Positions 56,998 through 61,328 of a stretch of DNA of 61,328 nt are shown in pieces; position 1 is the stretch's first letter; each line of letters starts with the position of its first letter. The translations under genes were made by a program, and so were the position numbers. The stretch is from NCBI GenBank assembly GCA_947577075.1, contig CANPTW010000012.1, positions 1-61,328 of the forward strand, given 5' to 3'. The notes beneath the pieces were generated by a model. The model was not told the DNA's origin, did not search any database, and saw only the letters and a list, made by a program, of their open reading frames with translations. This DNA comes from an uncultured Oscillibacter sp. Its GTDB lineage: Bacteria; Bacillota; Clostridia; Oscillospirales; Oscillospiraceae.

Positions 56998-58605
56998 ATG
57001 TCAAACAATTTAAACCCCCTGCTGGAAATGCGAAATATCAAAAAGGACTTCTTTGGGAACCAGGTGCTCACGGACATCAATTTTACCCTGGGAGAGGGCG
57101 AAGTCCTGGGCCTGTGCGGAGAGAACGGCGCGGGCAAAAGCACGCTGATGAAGATCCTTTTCGGTATGGACGTCATCCGGGAGACCGGAGGCTACAACGG
57201 CGACATTCTCATCAACGGGGAAAAGGCGGTGTTCAACACCCCCTTTGACGCCCTGGAGGCGGGCATCGGCATGGTGCATCAGGAGTTCTCCCTGATCCCC
57301 GGCTTCTCCGCCACGGAAAACATCCTCCTGAACCGGGAGCCCTGCAAAAGGAACCTTGTCTCCGAGGTGTTCGGCGACCGCCTGAACACCCTGGATTATA
57401 AGGAGATGGACCGGCGTTCCGCCGCCGCCATTGAAAAAATGGGCGTCGCCATCGACGCCAAGATGGTCATCAGCGACATGCCCGTGGGCCACAAGCAGTT
57501 CACGGAAATCGCCCGGGAACTGAGCAAGGACCAGCTGAAGCTTCTCATTCTGGACGAGCCCACCGCCGTGCTGACGGAGAAGGAGGCCGAGGCCCTGCTG
57601 TCCTCCATCCGGAGCATGGCCGCCCGGGGGATTTCCGTCATCTTCATCACCCACCGCCTCCATGAGATCCTGGCGGTGTGCGACAAGGTGGTGGTCATGC
57701 GGGACGGCTTTGTGGTCCGGGACGTCCCCGCCGGGGAAACCAGCGTGGAGGACATCACCAAGTGGATGGTGGGCCGGGACGTGCAGAGCGCCGCCGCGGG
57801 CGGGACCCGGACCGACGACGGGGCCCAGGCCGACGACGGGGCCCAGACCGTCATGTCCATTCGGAATCTCTGGGTGGACATGCCCGGCGAAACCGTCCGG
57901 GACGTAAGTCTGGAAATCCGGGAAGGCGAGATTCTGGGCATCGGCGGCCTGGCGGGCCAGGGGAAGCTGGGGATTCCCAACGGCGTCATGGGCCTCTATG
58001 AGGCCGGCGGCACCGTGACCTTCAACGGGCAGGAAATCCCCCTGAACAACCCCCGGAAGTGCCTGGATTCCTCCCTGGCCTTCGTGTCCGAGGACCGGCG
58101 GGAGGTGGGCCTGCTGCTGGACGAGAGCCTGGAGTGGAACGTTGCCTTCCCCGCCATGCAGATTCAGGAGAAGTTTTTGAAGAAGCTGTTCGGCGGCTTC
58201 ATCAAGTGGCGGGACGAGAAGGGCATCCACCAGGTGACCCAGAAATATATCGACGAGCTGCAGATCAAATGCACCAGCTCCAAGCAGAAGGCTAAGGAGC
58301 TCTCCGGCGGCAACCAGCAGAAGGTGTGCCTGGCCAAGGCCTTCGCCCTGGAGCCCAAGTTCCTCTTCGTGTCCGAGCCCACCCGGGGCATCGACGTGGG
58401 CGCCAAGGCCCTGGTGCTGGAGGCGCTGAGGAAGTTCAACCGGGACAGCGGCGTTACCGTCGTCATGATCTCCTCCGAGCTGGAGGAGCTGCGGCAGACC
58501 TGTGACCGCATCGCCATCGTCTCCGGCGGACAGGTGGCGGGCATCCTGCCCGCGGCGGCGTCCTCCGAGGAGTTCGGCATGCTGATGGTCAGCAAGGTCA
58601 AGTGA
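56998..58605 (+). CDS. ABC transporter ATPase with two nucleotide-binding domains (RbsA/MglA type)
   Basis: 535 aa double ATPase. Domain 1 has Walker A GENGAGKST and Walker B LLILDEPTAVL. Domain 2 (about 285-535) has a degenerate Walker A (GGLAGQGKLGIPNG), an intact signature LSGGNQQK and a Walker B reading FVSEPTRGIDVG. One intact and one degenerate site is normal for the ribose/galactose class. It energises import with the two permeases. GGAAGG precedes the ATG. Confidence 0.94.
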   Translation: MSNNLNPLLEMRNIKKDFFGNQVLTDINFTLGEGEVLGLCGENGAGKSTLMKILFGMDVIRETGGYNGDILINGEKAVFNTPFDALEAGIGMVHQEFSLIPGFSATENILLNREPCKRNLVSEVFGDRLNTLDYKEMDRRSAAAIEKMGVAIDAKMVISDMPVGHKQFTEIARELSKDQLKLLILDEPTAVLTEKEAEALLSSIRSMAARGISVIFITHRLHEILAVCDKVVVMRDGFVVRDVPAGETSVEDITKWMVGRDVQSAAAGGTRTDDGAQADDGAQTVMSIRNLWVDMPGETVRDVSLEIREGEILGIGGLAGQGKLGIPNGVMGLYEAGGTVTFNGQEIPLNNPRKCLDSSLAFVSEDRREVGLLLDESLEWNVAFPAMQIQEKFLKKLFGGFIKWRDEKGIHQVTQKYIDELQIKCTSSKQKAKELSGGNQQKVCLAKAFALEPKFLFVSEPTRGIDVGAKALVLEALRKFNRDSGVTVVMISSELEELRQTCDRIAIVSGGQVAGILPAAASSEEFGMLMVSKVK

Positions 58606-58616
58606 GGAGGGACGAA

Positions 58617-59690
58617 ATGGGAAAGACAGAACGCACGGTAACCTTGGCAAAGAGCCGGCTCACGTGGATGGCGGAGGAGTTCGGGCTGCCCCGGATCATC
58701 ATCGCGGGCCTGTTGCTGCTGCTTTTCATTCTGACGCCGGTTGTGGGCGTGGACCTGCCCACCCAGATCACCAATATCATCAACCGCTTCAGCTGGAACG
58801 CGGTGCTGGTCCTGGCCATGGTGCCCATGATCCACTCCGGCTGCGGCTTGAACTTCGGCCTGCCCCTGGCCATCATCTGCGGGCTTCTGGGTGGCACGCT
58901 GTCCATTGAGCTGGGCTTCACCGGCCCCTTGAGCTTTGTGATGGCGGCGCTGATCGCCACGCCCTTCGCGGTGCTCCTGGGCGGGGGCTATGGCCTGCTG
59001 CTGAACCGGATTAAGGGCGGCGAGATGATGATCGCCACCTATGTGGGCTTCTCCGTCATGTCCTTTTTCTGCATGATGTGGCTGCTGCTGCCCTATTCCA
59101 GCCCCACCATGGTGTACGGCCTGTCCGGCAACGGCCTGCGGCCTACCATTTCCCTGGACGGCTTCTATAACCAGGTGCTGGCGGGCTTCCTGCACATCAA
59201 GATCGGAAATATTGAGATTCCCACGGGTTCTTTGCTGGTCTTCGCCCTTCTGGCCTTCCTGATGTGGGCCTTCCTGCACACCAAGACCGGCACCGCCATG
59301 ACGGCCGTGGGCTCCAACGCCACCTTCGCCCGGGCGGCGGGCATCAACGTGAACCGGGTGCGGATGCTCTCCGTCATCATGTCCACCTGGCTGGGGGCCA
59401 TGGGCATCCTGATGTATCAGCAGGGCTTCGGCTTTATCCAGCTTTACAACGCACCCAACAACCTGACCCTGCCCACGGTGTCCGCCATCCTGATTGGCGG
59501 CGCGTCGGTGAACAAGGCCAGCATCCCCCATGTGATTATCGGAACCATCCTCTTCCAGGGCATCGTGACGATGACCCCCACGGTGATGAACTCCGCGATC
59601 CACATGGACATGAGCGAGGTCATCCGGATCATCGTCTCCCAGGGCATCATCCTGTACGCGCTGACCAGAAAGACGGAGGGTGCGAAATGA
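58617..59690 (+). CDS. ABC transporter permease (BPD-transp_2 family), first
   Basis: 357 aa with about eight to nine membrane helices. The RbsC/MglC-type features are GCGLNFGLPLAIICGLLGG and TGTAMTAVGSNATFARAAGINV. The ATG at 58617 follows GAGGAGG, 11 bases after the ATPase stop. It forms the channel with the second permease. Confidence 0.92.
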   Translation: MGKTERTVTLAKSRLTWMAEEFGLPRIIIAGLLLLLFILTPVVGVDLPTQITNIINRFSWNAVLVLAMVPMIHSGCGLNFGLPLAIICGLLGGTLSIELGFTGPLSFVMAALIATPFAVLLGGGYGLLLNRIKGGEMMIATYVGFSVMSFFCMMWLLLPYSSPTMVYGLSGNGLRPTISLDGFYNQVLAGFLHIKIGNIEIPTGSLLVFALLAFLMWAFLHTKTGTAMTAVGSNATFARAAGINVNRVRMLSVIMSTWLGAMGILMYQQGFGFIQLYNAPNNLTLPTVSAILIGGASVNKASIPHVIIGTILFQGIVTMTPTVMNSAIHMDMSEVIRIIVSQGIILYALTRKTEGAK

Positions 59691-60814
59691 ACGAGAAAAA
59701 GAACATCCCCGCCGGAAAGAGGCTTTCGGAGCTGGTGCGGAACAACACCGTGCCCATCATGTTCATCATCATCTGCGCCGTCTTCATTCCCATGGCGGGC
59801 TTCTCCCCCAGCTATCTGCTCAACGAGATTGTCACCCGCATGGGCCGGAACCTGTTCCTGGTGCTCTGCCTGCTGTTCCCCATCATGGCGGGCATGGGAC
59901 TGAACTTCGCTATGACCCTGGGGGCCATGGGCGCGGAAATCGCCGTCATCCTGGTGGCGGACTGGCAGATCTGGGGCATCCCCGGCGTGGTGCTGGCGAT
60001 GATTTTGTCCATTCCCTTCTCCGCCCTGCTGGGCTTCATCTGCGGCACCCTCCAGAACATGGCCAAGGGCCGGGAGATGATCACCAGCTATATCATCAAC
60101 TTCTTCATCAACGGCTGGTATCAGCTGATTGTGCTGTACGTCATGGGCTCCATCATCCCCATTCTCCATTCCAGCATCATGCTGCCCCGGGGCTATGGCA
60201 TCCGCAACACCGTCAGCCTTCTGAATATGCGCCAGTGCCTGGACGATCTGCTGGCCATCCGCGTCGCAGGCGTGAAGATCCCCGTGTTCACCTTTATCCT
60301 GGTGGCGCTGCTGTGCCTGTTCATCGTCTGGTTCCGCCGCACGAAGCTGGGCCAGGACATGCGGGCCGTGGGCCAGGACCTGGAGGTGGCCAAGGCCGCG
60401 GGCATCAACGTGGACCGGACCCGCATCATCTCCGTGGTCATGTCCACCGTCTGCGCCGGTTTCGGCATGGTCATCTACCTCCAGAATATCGGCAACCTGC
60501 CCACCTACAGCGGGCACTCCCAGATCGGCATGTTCTGCATCGCGGCGCTGCTGGTGGGCGGCGCGTCGGTGGAAAAGGCCGGCATCGGCAACGCCTTCCT
60601 GGGCGTGATCCTGTTCCACCTGATGTTCATCGTGGCCCCCGGCGCGGGCAAGTTCATCACCGGGGACTCCATGGTGGGTGAGTACTTCCGGGTGTTCCTG
60701 TCCTACGGCGTAATCACCGTGGCCCTGATCATGTATGAGGCCAAGAAGCGCATGGTGAAGAGCAAGGCGGGCCGGGAGCTGGCCGAGGCCCAGGTGAAAA
60801 AGGAGGACGCGTGA
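59687..60814 (+). CDS. ABC transporter permease (BPD-transp_2 family), second
   Basis: 375 aa, related to the first permease. Features are GMGLNFAMTLGAMGAEIAV, KLGQDMRAVGQDLEVAKAAG and INVDRTRIISVVMST. The ATG overlaps the first permease's stop by 4 bases (ATGA). A longer frame from 59264 simply reads through the first permease gene and is rejected. Confidence 0.92.
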   Translation: MNEKKNIPAGKRLSELVRNNTVPIMFIIICAVFIPMAGFSPSYLLNEIVTRMGRNLFLVLCLLFPIMAGMGLNFAMTLGAMGAEIAVILVADWQIWGIPGVVLAMILSIPFSALLGFICGTLQNMAKGREMITSYIINFFINGWYQLIVLYVMGSIIPILHSSIMLPRGYGIRNTVSLLNMRQCLDDLLAIRVAGVKIPVFTFILVALLCLFIVWFRRTKLGQDMRAVGQDLEVAKAAGINVDRTRIISVVMSTVCAGFGMVIYLQNIGNLPTYSGHSQIGMFCIAALLVGGASVEKAGIGNAFLGVILFHLMFIVAPGAGKFITGDSMVGEYFRVFLSYGVITVALIMYEAKKRMVKSKAGRELAEAQVKKEDA

Positions 60815-61320
60815 TGAAAGCGAAAACGAGAAGAACCCTGTTCTCCCTCCTGCTGGTGCTGGTCCTGGTATGTGTCGGCGCGGCCATGATGGTCATTGGC
60901 CGGGGGCACACCGTTTACTTTGACAACAAGACTCTGGAGGAGTACCAGGGCCAGACCTACAAGGCGGCCCACAAAATTGTGGTCACCGTCAAGGGTGAGG
61001 AGGTGGCCAAGCTGGGCGCCCGGGAGCGGGGCATGTCCGTCTGGATCGGCCAGAACTTCAAGATGGTCCTGGAGGTCACCCAGGAGAAGGGCGGAGAGCC
61101 CGCGATCCATGAGATCGACCTGAAGCTCCCCTACAGTGTGGACGGCATCGTCATCAACCTGCCCGCCCTGCTGGCGGGGCTGCCTGAGGAGGCGTGGTTC
61201 TCCGAGTTCGTTCCCGCCGAGACGGAGGTTCCCGAAGAGGAGGTCCCCGGCGAGGGCGACGAGTTCGGCCTGGGCCTGGAAGGCGAGCTGGGCCTGGAAG
61301 ACGGCCTGGGCGACGTCTGA
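60814..61320 (+). CDS. Small membrane-anchored protein at the end of the transporter operon
   Basis: 168 aa. One N-terminal membrane helix (about 8-28) and a beta-rich outer domain of about 100 residues (HTVYFDNKTLEEYQG, VVTVKGEEVAKL), then an acidic Glu/Gly/Leu tail. The ATG shares one base with the permease stop (TGATG) and AAAGGAGG lies upstream. It resembles the small DUF6672-type protein that follows such permeases; its function is unknown. It may be a transporter accessory subunit. Confidence 0.8.
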   Translation: MKAKTRRTLFSLLLVLVLVCVGAAMMVIGRGHTVYFDNKTLEEYQGQTYKAAHKIVVTVKGEEVAKLGARERGMSVWIGQNFKMVLEVTQEKGGEPAIHEIDLKLPYSVDGIVINLPALLAGLPEEAWFSEFVPAETEVPEEEVPGEGDEFGLGLEGELGLEDGLGDV

Positions 61321-61328
61321 TTTCCACA

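Noticed and set aside
1..61328. CRISPR array, rRNA genes, prophage or transposase genes
   Set aside because: No regularly spaced repeats, rRNA sequence, integrase, capsid or transposase proteins were found on either strand.

Overview
The window looks like a chromosomal segment of a GC-rich, strictly anaerobic, motile, endospore-forming Firmicute, most like the Oscillospiraceae/Ruminococcaceae-type gut clostridia. The reasons are strong AGGAGG ribosome binding sites, a one-subunit pyruvate:ferredoxin oxidoreductase, two chemoreceptors, DUF975 and DegV proteins, ABC lipoproteins, dipicolinate synthase (DpaAB) and an alpha/beta-type SASP. The taxonomic call is inference. No rRNA, CRISPR array, phage or transposase gene was seen. 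The genes read as ordinary chromosome with several interesting accessory modules.

Layout. 1-1603: a chemoreceptor cut by the window edge, with a zinc-binding (CZB) motif between its membrane helices. 1864-6928: fructokinase plus amylosucrase, then HPr and enzyme I of the PTS. 6937-10134: a HIT protein, then a two-gene unit made of a cytoplasmic ParB-like/BMP fusion and a metallophosphoesterase. 10135-12022: non-coding repeats, tRNA-Gly(CCC), and the rpsF-ssb-rpsR operon. 12145-20637: an AT-rich HTH/membrane gene, cysteine synthase, a PatB/MalY-type beta-lyase, an unknown membrane protein, DegV, DUF975 and a LytTR regulator.

21057-29901: a five-gene signalling operon. It encodes a membrane hybrid histidine kinase, an HPt protein, a response regulator with a degenerate HD-GYP domain, a response regulator with an intact HD-GYP domain, and a second, soluble hybrid kinase. 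Together they look like a multistep phosphorelay feeding c-di-GMP breakdown. 30050-32260: an ECF sigma factor, a DUF4367 protein and a secreted protein. 32435-36001: pyruvate:ferredoxin oxidoreductase. 36311-39170: an orphan solute-binding lipoprotein with a chemoreceptor. 39314-42406: a LacI-type regulator divergent from a sugar isomerase and an inositol 2-dehydrogenase-like gene, with matching operator-like palindromes on both sides.

42539-51897: a Nudix hydrolase and DeoR regulator, then a long operon. It encodes a nucleoside hydrolase, two CUT1 permeases, a solute-binding protein, a HAD phosphatase, a TIM-barrel epimerase and two tandem SAM hydrolases (DUF62). This combination suggests coupled import and breakdown of a nucleoside or sugar with SAM-to-adenosine turnover. 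52086-54920: a YjjG-type nucleotidase, dpaA and dpaB separated by a MITE-like multi-hairpin element, and a SASP gene. 55348-61320: a DUF3798-type ABC transporter operon (lipoprotein, double ATPase, two permeases, small anchored protein) behind a leader that looks like an attenuator.
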